A DNA stretch of 64,000 nt from Robertkochia solimangrovi (GTDB lineage Bacteria > Bacteroidota > Bacteroidia > Flavobacteriales > Flavobacteriaceae). The notes below the pieces were generated by a model. The model worked only from the letters and a program-made list of their open reading frames with translations, searched no databases and had not been told where the DNA came from. Positions within the stretch are counted from its first letter, which is position 1. Each line of letters opens with the position of its first letter. The translations under genes were made by a program, and so were the position numbers. Shown here in pieces: positions 28,602-35,861 of this stretch. Location: NCBI RefSeq assembly GCF_007279655.1, contig NZ_QKWN01000013.1:83162-147161 (forward strand). Direction: 5' to 3'.

Positions 28602-28682
28602 TTACTCCCGTGACCCTGATAAGCTCACTGCTGCAAATAGAAAACCTGGCCTTTGTTCCAAAGCCCGTAGGTTTTTTTGCAC
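28602..28682 (-). repeat. 81-bp dispersed repeat, copy 2
   Basis: Differs from copy 1 (26117-26197) at only a few bases. It continues on its right as TATAAAATGAGC, which is shared with copy 3 at 30833-30846. Placed exactly at the broken end of a toxin tail. Confidence 0.8.
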
Positions 28683-28728
28683 TATAAAATGAGCCAAAAC
28701 AGATAAGGATTATAATGTAGTTTTTAAA

Positions 28729-29259
28729 TCATCTATTCTGCTTATAAGCATCAAAAATTTCCTTTTTCAACTGATTAAATGAACAATCTAAACTTCTATA
28801 ATTAATTAAATAGGGTGTCCCAATTAATTTATGGTTTAAAGAAAATATTATTCTTCTAATCCCCCTTTCGTTATTAACTAATTCTTTTAAAAATATTGCT
28901 ATGTAATGCTCATGCTGATTATATTTAATAGCTTGAATTGTTTTTATTTCGCTCCATATAATATGTTTTTTATTGTAATAAAAAAATTCATTATAAATCC
29001 CTGTGTCGTCTATCCTTAAAATAGGATTTGGCATAAAAAAAATATTATAAATAAAATTCAAGAAAGCTATTAATGTAACTGTCATTCCAAATAAAGAAAA
29101 GAGTAGTATAGAGTTCTTTGTTGGAAATAAGAAAAAAGTATGTTCAGATGGATTTTTAAAAAAAATCACTAAAAAATAAAATAAAACAATTAATAGAACT
29201 ATTAATATTATTGACAAAATAAGACGATTTTTGTTCTTTTTATGTATTATAACCTCCAT
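28729..29259 (-). CDS. STM3941-like two-TM protein, putative immunity protein
   Basis: 176 residues; basic N-terminus (EVIIHKKNKNRL), two TM segments (about 13-34 and 50-70), then a cytoplasmic PH-like domain with ILRIDDTGIYNEF, HIIWSEIKTIQ and an SFNQLKKEIFDAYKQ end. This order fits the STM3941 family, common next to RHS toxins. It begins 13 bases after the RHS pseudogene tail. A truncated copy is at 23425-23640. Confidence 0.7.
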   Translation of the reverse strand: MEVIIHKKNKNRLILSIILIVLLIVLFYFLVIFFKNPSEHTFFLFPTKNSILLFSLFGMTVTLIAFLNFIYNIFFMPNPILRIDDTGIYNEFFYYNKKHIIWSEIKTIQAIKYNQHEHYIAIFLKELVNNERGIRRIIFSLNHKLIGTPYLINYRSLDCSFNQLKKEIFDAYKQNR

Positions 29260-29272
29260 TTCTATATTAATT

Positions 29273-30247
29273 TTAATAAATTTTCTCTACTAACTCGCCT
29301 GCATAATAACCTGCAACTGCTCCACCGACAAAACCTAAAACTGTACCAACAACAGGCACAACACTTCCCCTAGCAGCACCTACGAGTGCTCCTGTTAACC
29401 AACCAGCTCCAGTTACAAAACCAAAATTACTTGTAAGATTACTCTCTTTACTCTCTGCGGTAATTTCTACCGCGTCTAAATCAATAGCAAATCCTGCATC
29501 CTGCAATGCAATCTCTATGTTGCCTCCATCATTCGTCTCCATATGGTCCAAGATAAATGCTATTTCTGTCGGGTCTGTTGAAGTTAATGATGTAATGGTG
29601 TTTTGACTACCATTTTCATTCTCTACTACTCTACTATTTATCTCATATAAACCTAGTGGGTCGCGCCAGTAACCGGGATTATTAAATCCAAAACGATAAG
29701 GTGTATGCATAGGTGCTGACTAAGCAAATCTATCTATCAAATGAAACCTTCCAATCGCCGGGTCATATTTCCTAAAGTCCATTTCGGTAATATTCAATCC
29801 CAAACTTTCGTCATTCTCCTTTCCATTGTACATAAACTTCCCTCCTACCGTGCTAGATTGTATATCATTATACCCGCTATGACGCAATCCAAAAGGATAA
29901 TAATTGTTTTCTTAAACAATTTCAGAGTTTAGACTTGGGACTAATCGCACGATGCGCATATCATCGAATCATGCCGCAGCAGCGCCTCCTCCCCCATGTA
30001 GAGTCACTCTTAAATTGATCTTATCGATATTAGGTGGTACTGTTGCCTTACCTTCTAAATACACCCATTTATCCTTGGAATAGGTGATGTTTGAATAGGC
30101 TATTTCCGTATAATAATCCGTCTCGGTATCCTCATTCATAAAAAAGTGAAGCCTACAACCCGGTACTTCACCCGAAGCATCTTCTACATATACCCAGCCG
30201 GAAGCCACATGAACTAGATCACGTAAATCAGCTTTAAAAATAAGCAA
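29273..30247 (-). pseudogene. C-terminal part of an RHS-repeat protein with three in-frame stops
   Basis: One uninterrupted frame on the minus strand reads a carbohydrate-binding-like segment (WVYLEGKATVPPNIDKINLR), then the RHS-associated core (NNYYPFGLRHSGYND, FMYNGKENDESLGLNITEMD, DPAIGRFHLIDRFA, YRFGFNNPGYWRDPLGLYEI) and a variable tail ending in a glycine-rich membrane-like helix. Stops occur at 29969-29971 (TGA), 29912-29914 (TAA) and 29720-29722 (TAG) without any frameshift. The N-terminal thousands of residues of a normal RHS protein are missing. The last 145 codons could still be translated from an ATG at 29710. Confidence 0.85.
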
Positions 30248-30474
30248 AATGATGAAAGAGTTCAGAAAAGTTTCGGTGGAGGAATCGAAGAAAAATAAAA
30301 AATAGCCAGCTTAAAAAAGTAATTATTAAACGGGTCTTTTTTAGATAACTTCTTACTTTTCAAATTTTATTTTACATCAAATACCTTATATTATAAGTAA
30401 GACCTCGGAAGTTGCTTCGACTTGAATACATTTTGCTAATGGTTGACACCTAATATAAAAATAATGTATACTCT

Positions 30475-30783
30475 TTAAACTTTATCTTTAACGCTATTTC
30501 TTTTAAACAAAATAACATTCTTTGATATCCATAAACCAATAGATAGCATTAATGCATGGGCTAAGAATATTAACAACCAATATAATGGTAATGAAATTAT
30601 TAAGAATAGAAAACCTTTATATCCAAAAACCTTATTACCGTCAACCGTCAAGGGCGACATTCCAATAAAAAGCCCAAAAGTACCTGAAACTGCAAAAAAA
30701 ATAGTCAAACCTAATGCACTATATATTGAAATTAAAATAATCTTCTTAAACGAAATCGATTTAATAAATTCTCCGTTATTCAT
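30475..30783 (-). CDS. Small membrane protein, unknown
   Basis: 102 residues with two strong TM segments (about 15-38 and 55-85). Unrecognised. Last gene of the toxin-debris region before the island boundary; possibly an orphan immunity gene. Confidence 0.5.
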   Translation of the reverse strand: MNNGEFIKSISFKKIILISIYSALGLTIFFAVSGTFGLFIGMSPLTVDGNKVFGYKGFLFLIISLPLYWLLIFLAHALMLSIGLWISKNVILFKRNSVKDKV

Positions 30784-30810
30784 ATTAACTAAATTTTAAA
30801 ATAATAATCT

Positions 30811-30912
30811 AAAGCCCGTAGGTTTATTTGCACTATAAAATGAGCTCAAGCGCGCTTGCCAGGATTACTCCCGTGATCCTGATAAACTCACTGCTGCAAA
30901 TAGAAAACCTGG
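30811..30912 (-). repeat. Dispersed repeat, copy 3 (halves in swapped order)
   Basis: 30811-30847 matches the right part of copy 2 (AAAGCCCGTAGG through GCACTATAAAATGAGC). 30865-30912 matches the left part of copies 1 and 2 (TTACTCCCGTGATCCTGATA and onward). The order is reversed relative to the other copies, as expected if the unit was once tandem. It interrupts a tRNA-Arg fragment: GCCAGGATT at 30858-30866 and the 26-base match at 30905-30930. Confidence 0.7.
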
Positions 30913-30930
30913 AACCTTCTGAGCCGTAAT
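30905..30930. other. Left attachment-site candidate (attL)
   Basis: 26 bases identical to 48754-48779 within the tRNA-Arg gene (anticodon loop, anticodon 3' stem, variable loop, T-stem). The adjoining GCCAGGATT at 30858-30866 equals the continuing tRNA sequence, but is separated from the core by 38 bases of the dispersed repeat. Confidence 0.7.
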
Positions 30931-31101
30931 TAAATTAACTTCTAAGTAATAATAAGGGCTACAAACCCTACTACAATTTCATCGTAAATATTTCGTAAAA
31001 CATACGTTTAATTTTGTGATAAATACATATACATCTGCAAGAAAATTACACTAAAAATAGTTTAATTGCAGGCCAAGCTCATTTTAACACTAACTCATCC
31101 A

Positions 31102-32253
31102 ATGCAGAACAATTTTTTTAGCAAATTATTAAACCATACCGCTTCAAAAACAGTATTTACAATATTAGGTCTTATCGCAACAGTGATAACTATCTACGCA
31201 TTCATTAATGATAAATCTGTTGACCTTCGCTATGAAATAATTGCAAATACAAATGTATTAGATTTCAATGCAGACCTTGGAAAATTACGGGTCGCCTATG
31301 ATAGTACAAATCTTAAAGAGACTAAGGAAAATTTAAGAATTTACACAATAAAGGTAACCAATAATGGGGAAAAAAACATTCTCAAAGAGCACTATGATAT
31401 GAATGACCCCCTAGGACTATCAATAAATTCAGGAAGAATCATAGAGAAACCGGAAGTTATTCAAACTAGTAGTGAATACCTTACTCGCAACGCGCAAATT
31501 GACAACTACCAACCTAACAAAATATCATTTTCACAAGTAATTTTGGAACCAGGTGAATATTACATTATTAAGCTACTAGTCATCCATAAAACAAATAAGA
31601 CACCTGTTATATTCGGGTTTGGCAAGATTGCAGGCCAAAAAGGCATCAAAGTAGTAAACTCAATTGATGTTAAAGAGGAAACATCATTTTGGGAAAAGAC
31701 ATTTTATGGCAGTATCTGGTCTCAGTTATTAAGACTTTTTACCTATTCTACTGCCATGACATTAGTCCTTGTTTTGATTGTTAATATAGCAGGCAAAATA
31801 GATGAGATAGGAGAAAGAAAAAGAAGAATTAAGATGATAGCAGAATTCAAGAAACAAACATCCTATGAATACACTAGAATGGACGATGCTATATTTGAGA
31901 GATATCAAAAAGATGGAGCAGAATCTTTCAAACCCATGCTAAGGTTAATCTCGAATGAAGAAGAGCTGAATCACATATACATGAAATTGGTAAATAAATT
32001 AAAAAGCAATGAGTACAGCAATTACAAAAGACTTAATCGAGATACTAGAATTCTTATAGATAAGGACGACTGGACATTGATTAATGAAATGACAAATGAC
32101 GGAGTCCTTTTCAAGGAAAACTCCAAACTAACAATAAACCAAGCTATGTCTGAAACTTTGAAGAAATTTGTAGAGTTTTTAGAAGAAAAAAAAGAATTTC
32201 AGCTTCATAAAAGCATCCACTTTCACCATACCATAAATAGAACTGAATTTTAA
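31102..32253 (+). CDS. Two-TM protein with exposed beta-rich domain and cytoplasmic tail, unknown
   Basis: 383 residues from the ATG at 31102; an in-frame TTG at 31066 is less likely. TM1 is at about 18-36 (TVFTILGLIATVITIYAF). A beta-rich domain of about 150 residues follows, including IYTIKVTNNGEKNI and VILEPGEYYIIKLLV. TM2 is at about 217-238, then a 145-residue charged, helical cytoplasmic tail. Not recognised. It is the first gene inside the left end of the island, transcribed inward and standing alone. Location suggests an uncharacterised defence or cargo function. Confidence 0.7.
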   Translation: MQNNFFSKLLNHTASKTVFTILGLIATVITIYAFINDKSVDLRYEIIANTNVLDFNADLGKLRVAYDSTNLKETKENLRIYTIKVTNNGEKNILKEHYDMNDPLGLSINSGRIIEKPEVIQTSSEYLTRNAQIDNYQPNKISFSQVILEPGEYYIIKLLVIHKTNKTPVIFGFGKIAGQKGIKVVNSIDVKEETSFWEKTFYGSIWSQLLRLFTYSTAMTLVLVLIVNIAGKIDEIGERKRRIKMIAEFKKQTSYEYTRMDDAIFERYQKDGAESFKPMLRLISNEEELNHIYMKLVNKLKSNEYSNYKRLNRDTRILIDKDDWTLINEMTNDGVLFKENSKLTINQAMSETLKKFVEFLEEKKEFQLHKSIHFHHTINRTEF

Positions 32254-32293
32254 AACTAACACATCTTCATACCCTAACCAAAAAGGTATTATA

Positions 32294-32710
32294 TCACATT
32301 ATCCTCTTCATCTTCCCATTCAATCCAAAGGTATACCCAAATGGACCCTTTTCCGTTTTAGCAATACGGCAAATTTCTTCCCAATTTTGGGATAAGGCCT
32401 GGTTCATTTCCCAAATACTTAGCCCTCTTTTTTTTGAAGGCCCTCGAAGAAAAAAGATCCCCACCTTATGTTTTTGATACAAAGCTAATTCATCCTTTCG
32501 CCTGGAAATCTTTAAATCTTGGGTAATAACGCAATTACCCTCATCCCCAATACGAGGTATCCAAACAATATCCTGTACACCATGTTCAAAACAATCTGGC
32601 AAGAATTTAACCTTAACTTCTCGGTTATACCTCAAATTCTCGGGTTCCTGAATAATCCCGAATCCTTCGGCCAAGTGAGGGGGCATATTTTCGTCAAAAT
32701 AGATGATCAT
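32294..32710 (-). CDS. PIN-like toxin, DUF5615 (VapC45-type)
   Basis: 138 residues. It starts MIIYFDENMPPHLAEG, the DENM/L-xxxx signature of the DUF5615 PIN-like family, and has CVITQDLKISRR (acidic residue after T/Q) near residue 66, matching the second acidic motif of the fold. PIN domains are metal-dependent RNases. Its ATG overlaps the stop of the antitoxin gene by 4 bases, so the pair is co-translated. Target RNA unknown. Confidence 0.78.
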   Translation of the reverse strand: MIIYFDENMPPHLAEGFGIIQEPENLRYNREVKVKFLPDCFEHGVQDIVWIPRIGDEGNCVITQDLKISRRKDELALYQKHKVGIFFLRGPSKKRGLSIWEMNQALSQNWEEICRIAKTEKGPFGYTFGLNGKMKRIM

Positions 32711-33378
32711 GCAGCATTACAATATTCAACAGCATGATTCACTTCCTCCTCAGTTAATTGATAGACATGTGCAATATAAGGAACGGGATCCCCGGCTTTG
32801 AAATGATTAAAAATTATATCAGGAGTGATATTTTTCCCATCAATTACCGGATGACCGAATTTGCGACTAGGATCTATTAAAATGGATTTGTCTTTTCCCA
32901 AGGGCCAAAAACGTGAAGCCAGTTCATTTTGATCAAATTCCAATTTCACGAAAAAAAGATCGATGATCTTTAAGTTAAACTGCCTGGTGCCATCCAAAGA
33001 AATAATTCCCTCTATTGTATTCAAATAAATATGATTACCATCGCTACGGATCCCCTCCAGGACACTTTTAATTGCAAACGGAAAAGGAGTATCGTATAAA
33101 TCGGAAAGAGCTTTGTGAGCCTGTAGAACCTTTTTTGGTTTAACTCCCGCTTCAGAAAATTGCATCATCACATAAAACTCTACAAAAGTGTGAAAGCTAA
33201 CCGCCTTAGACCCCTCTGACTTCCAGGAATACCTTGCACCATATTCATCTCCTAACTTTCCATCCCAATACTTGTTCATCCAGGTATAAATCCTGCTATA
33301 CGGCAACCTCAGAATTTGAGAAATCTCGCTCGCCGTATAAATCCCTTGACCTAATGTGGGTTGATTTTCGAAGTCCAT
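32707..33378 (-). CDS. Antitoxin with MerR-like HTH and DUF433 domain
   Basis: 223 residues. N-terminal 60 residues resemble a MerR-like helix-turn-helix (YTASEISQILRLPYSRIYTW). The C-terminal 60 residues are DUF433-like (RKFGHPVIDGKNITPDIIFN, AHVYQLTEEEVNHAVEYC). This is the VapB45-type antitoxin arrangement paired with DUF5615 toxins. It lies upstream of the toxin, as usual, and probably represses the operon. A TACATTTG promoter -7-like element lies upstream on the minus strand near 33400. Confidence 0.78.
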   Translation of the reverse strand: MDFENQPTLGQGIYTASEISQILRLPYSRIYTWMNKYWDGKLGDEYGARYSWKSEGSKAVSFHTFVEFYVMMQFSEAGVKPKKVLQAHKALSDLYDTPFPFAIKSVLEGIRSDGNHIYLNTIEGIISLDGTRQFNLKIIDLFFVKLEFDQNELASRFWPLGKDKSILIDPSRKFGHPVIDGKNITPDIIFNHFKAGDPVPYIAHVYQLTEEEVNHAVEYCNAA

Positions 33379-33490
33379 TTTATTTAATAGGTTCCCTCAA
33401 ATGTAAAATATCTAACCCAATTTCCATATATTCTTGACAAGAATTCGCAAAACACACAACTCAAATAAATAAGAAAATCAATTCAACCCG

Positions 33491-34102
33491 ATGAATAAGG
33501 AAACAGAACAATTCATTACAGAACACAATATTCCGAAAGAACTATTATTTAATGCTGAAGGAAAACCGGTATCCCATGTAAAAGATAAGATGAAGCAGGA
33601 GAACCAATATTTCGCATACAACACCACAGAATGCTACCAAGGGCACAATTTTCGCAGCCGAAGCGGACATTGTGTTATATGCGATCCGGCAAAGATCACC
33701 TTTACCCTCAGGAATGTGGGGATAGGAAGAATCTACATAGCCTGTAGCTTTAGGACTCAGCAGACCAAGGTTGGTTTTACGAAGGAAGAAATCCCAACCA
33801 GGATGGCGAAGCTAAACTCAAGAAAAGTTGGACAAACAGATGACTGGGAAGTTGTAAAGTATTATGAACTATTGAACGGAAACAAGGCCGAGCTAAAAAT
33901 TCACAAAGAACTAGAGCCCTACCGAGTCACTGGGTCTACCTATGGTGATACAGAAAGCCGGGAACTTTTTCAATGCAGCTACCAAAAGGCCCTCGAAGCA
34001 ACAGAGAAAATAATGAAAGGCATGGGTATCGAACCCATAAAAACGAAACTACTATCACACAGTTTGGATAAATACAATTTTCGAAATCTTCGAAAGAAAT
34101 AA
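33491..34102 (+). CDS. GIY-YIG (T5orf172/MUG113-type) nuclease-like protein with N-terminal Cys cluster
   Basis: 203 residues. A possible zinc knuckle lies at about 48-65 (CYQGHNFRSRSGHCVICDP). It is followed by a GIY-YIG-like core: GRIYIACSFRTQQTKVGFT, RMAKLNSRKVG, and a downstream acidic KAELKIHKELEPYRV with RELFQC. The spacing matches the T5orf172 subfamily. Such proteins are found in phage and defence loci as DNA nucleases. It precedes the R-M region but is separated from it by paired inverted repeats. Confidence 0.72.
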   Translation: MNKETEQFITEHNIPKELLFNAEGKPVSHVKDKMKQENQYFAYNTTECYQGHNFRSRSGHCVICDPAKITFTLRNVGIGRIYIACSFRTQQTKVGFTKEEIPTRMAKLNSRKVGQTDDWEVVKYYELLNGNKAELKIHKELEPYRVTGSTYGDTESRELFQCSYQKALEATEKIMKGMGIEPIKTKLLSHSLDKYNFRNLRKK

Positions 34103-34103
34103 T

Positions 34104-34176
34104 TCAGTAAAATCATACTGACTATTTTTTAATTCAGGAAATTTTCATAGCTTAGCATTCAGTAAAACAAAACTGA
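34104..34176 (+). promoter_or_regulatory. Two CAGT-N8-ACTG inverted repeats (candidate operators)
   Basis: TCAGTA-AAATCA-TACTGA occupies 34104-34121 and TCAGT-AAAACAAA-ACTGA occupies 34159-34176. Both share CAGTAAAA-N4-ACTG with equal spacing, 55 bases apart, and the second overlaps the start codon of the half-HsdS gene. Such paired dyads suggest repression of the R-M-associated operon by an unidentified dimeric HTH protein. Confidence 0.6.
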
Positions 34177-34745
34177 TGCTTAAAACTGTAAAAGAAATAG
34201 CCAAAGTTCGTTCCGGACAAACCTTCCGGAAACGGGTCAGCAACTCGCCTGACGGGGAGGTGTACGCAATACAGATAAAAGACCTGAATGAGCAGTTTAC
34301 GGATTTCTGCACAACACCCCATAAAGTATCCAAGGACGAAATCACTTCTTCACAACTACTCAATACAGGAGACATCCTATTTCTCGGAAAGGGCAACACC
34401 AACAAAGCATTTGTCTATAAAAAACCGGAAGCTGCTGTCGCTGTTTCCCTGTTCTTTATAATCCAGGTAAAAGGCAATTCTGTCTTACCCGGTTACCTGG
34501 CATGGTATTTAAATAGCTATCAAGGGCAGGCTGCACTGGAGCGAATTAAATCAGGTGGACTCGTGGGGAATATTAGAAAATCAGACTTGGAAGATCTAGT
34601 TATCCCAGTGCCTGGCATTGAAATACAGAATCAGATCATCAACATCAATAACCTATTCCTTAAAGAAAAGGAACTCTTAGCAAAATTGGAGCTAAAAAAG
34701 ACTCAATATATAGAGAGTGTATTAAATCGACTTATTAATCCGTAA
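34176..34745 (+). CDS. Half-size type I specificity subunit (single target-recognition domain)
   Basis: 189 residues. One HsdS TRD unit: TVKEIAKVRSGQTFRKR, NTGDILFLGKGN, LPGYLAWYLNS, GLVGNIRKSDLEDLVIPVP, followed by one coiled-coil spacer (KEKELLAKLELKKTQYIESV). Full HsdS proteins have two such units; half subunits can work as dimers. It is placed 1.1 kb ahead of hsdM and has a complete HsdS downstream, so it could offer an alternative specificity or be an independent regulator. Confidence 0.82.
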   Translation: MLKTVKEIAKVRSGQTFRKRVSNSPDGEVYAIQIKDLNEQFTDFCTTPHKVSKDEITSSQLLNTGDILFLGKGNTNKAFVYKKPEAAVAVSLFFIIQVKGNSVLPGYLAWYLNSYQGQAALERIKSGGLVGNIRKSDLEDLVIPVPGIEIQNQIININNLFLKEKELLAKLELKKTQYIESVLNRLINP

Positions 34746-34756
34746 TACCAATAATT

Positions 34757-35416
34757 ATGAAGACCAAAACCATCATCACCGCCTTCAGCCTCATCTTTGC
34801 CTTCAATTTTATAATTGCTCAGGACACCTATAAGGTAGGAAACACGGAATACTACAAGAACAAGTATTACAGCACTACCGGAAAGCCAATGGTTAAAAGA
34901 AGTGAAGCAAATAAGCAACAATTCTTAAGGTCGCGAGGTCTTTCCGAAACTCCTGAAGGTCATGAAATTGACCACATCATTCCTTTATCAGAAGGCGGCA
35001 CCGATGACCCAAGAAATATGCAATTATTGACTGTTGAACAACACAACAGAAAAACGGCCAGAGAAAGGGCTAAAAGAAGTAGTTATACCTACCCTACCAA
35101 AACAAGGACATATACCTCTAATTCCTCTTACTACAATTCTAATTACAATTCAAATTCAACGTATTCCGGAACCGACAATAATGGTCGTAAAATTTATACC
35201 GGAAGCCGCGGCGGAAAATATTACATAAATTCCAACGGCAATAAAACTTACATAAAATCGACACAAACTTCGAGCAGGAACAACTCTTACTACCGTTCGT
35301 CAAAAAGTTACACTCCCTCCCGGACATCCAGCTCAAGAACAATTCATACCGGGCCGCGCGGAGGGAAATACTATATTAACTCTAACGGTAATAAAACCTA
35401 CGTTAAAAAGAATTAA
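34757..35416 (+). CDS. Secreted HNH endonuclease with two basic adaptor repeats
   Basis: 219 residues with a Sec signal (MKTKTIITAFSLIFAFNFIIAQ). The HNH core is EGHEIDHIIPLSEGG, DDPRNMQLLTVEQHNRK at residues about 69-96. After a Ser/Tyr/Asn-rich linker come two near-identical repeats, GSRGGKYYINSNGNKTYI (about 148) and GPRGGKYYINSNGNKTYV (about 199), of the PBCV basic adaptor type. The gene begins 12 bases after the half-HsdS and shares its transcript. A secreted nuclease in an R-M operon is unusual; it could degrade DNA in the periplasm. Confidence 0.8.
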   Translation: MKTKTIITAFSLIFAFNFIIAQDTYKVGNTEYYKNKYYSTTGKPMVKRSEANKQQFLRSRGLSETPEGHEIDHIIPLSEGGTDDPRNMQLLTVEQHNRKTARERAKRSSYTYPTKTRTYTSNSSYYNSNYNSNSTYSGTDNNGRKIYTGSRGGKYYINSNGNKTYIKSTQTSSRNNSYYRSSKSYTPSRTSSSRTIHTGPRGGKYYINSNGNKTYVKKN

Positions 35417-35420
35417 GCCA

Positions 35421-35855
35421 ATGAAAACCAAAATCTGCGTCCGACACATCGACCAGGACTATATCGGTAGTTCATATACGAAAAAGGAAATAGGTAATAT
35501 TGGATACGATCCCAGATATCGCTTGTCTCGCTCCTTTGAAATTTTGAATCCCATTTCAGTTGAAGAACTTAAAATTTCAGAGCTTCCATTGGATTGCACT
35601 TTCAACGACGAAAAGGAAATTACCGTAGTTTTTAAAGATATGCACGTTCTTAAATGCTGCTTCGATGATGGCGATATCGTGTATTACGGGGCACCTAAAC
35701 ATAGTGTGCAGAAGATTTATAAAAACGTTAGTCACATCCGTAATACAACCCGATATTACATCACACTAAAGGATGGTGCCGATCTACACAATATGGCAAC
35801 CGGACTTTATGTAAGCGGACCTGAACTTGATGAACAATTAAAATCTATTATATAA
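35421..35855 (+). CDS. Hypothetical protein in the R-M operon
   Basis: 144 residues, no signal, mixed alpha/beta; not recognised. It lies 4 bases after the HNH gene and 6 bases before hsdM, so it is clearly co-transcribed. The sequence GDIVYYGAPKHSVQKIYKNV looks like a compact globular fold. Possibly an accessory or immunity factor. Confidence 0.65.
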   Translation: MKTKICVRHIDQDYIGSSYTKKEIGNIGYDPRYRLSRSFEILNPISVEELKISELPLDCTFNDEKEITVVFKDMHVLKCCFDDGDIVYYGAPKHSVQKIYKNVSHIRNTTRYYITLKDGADLHNMATGLYVSGPELDEQLKSII

Positions 35856-35861
35856 AGAAAT

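Noticed and set aside
29720..29971. Recoding or read-through of the three stops in the RHS frame
   Set aside because: Three different stop codons are used and the N-terminal part of the gene is missing; simple decay is the better explanation.
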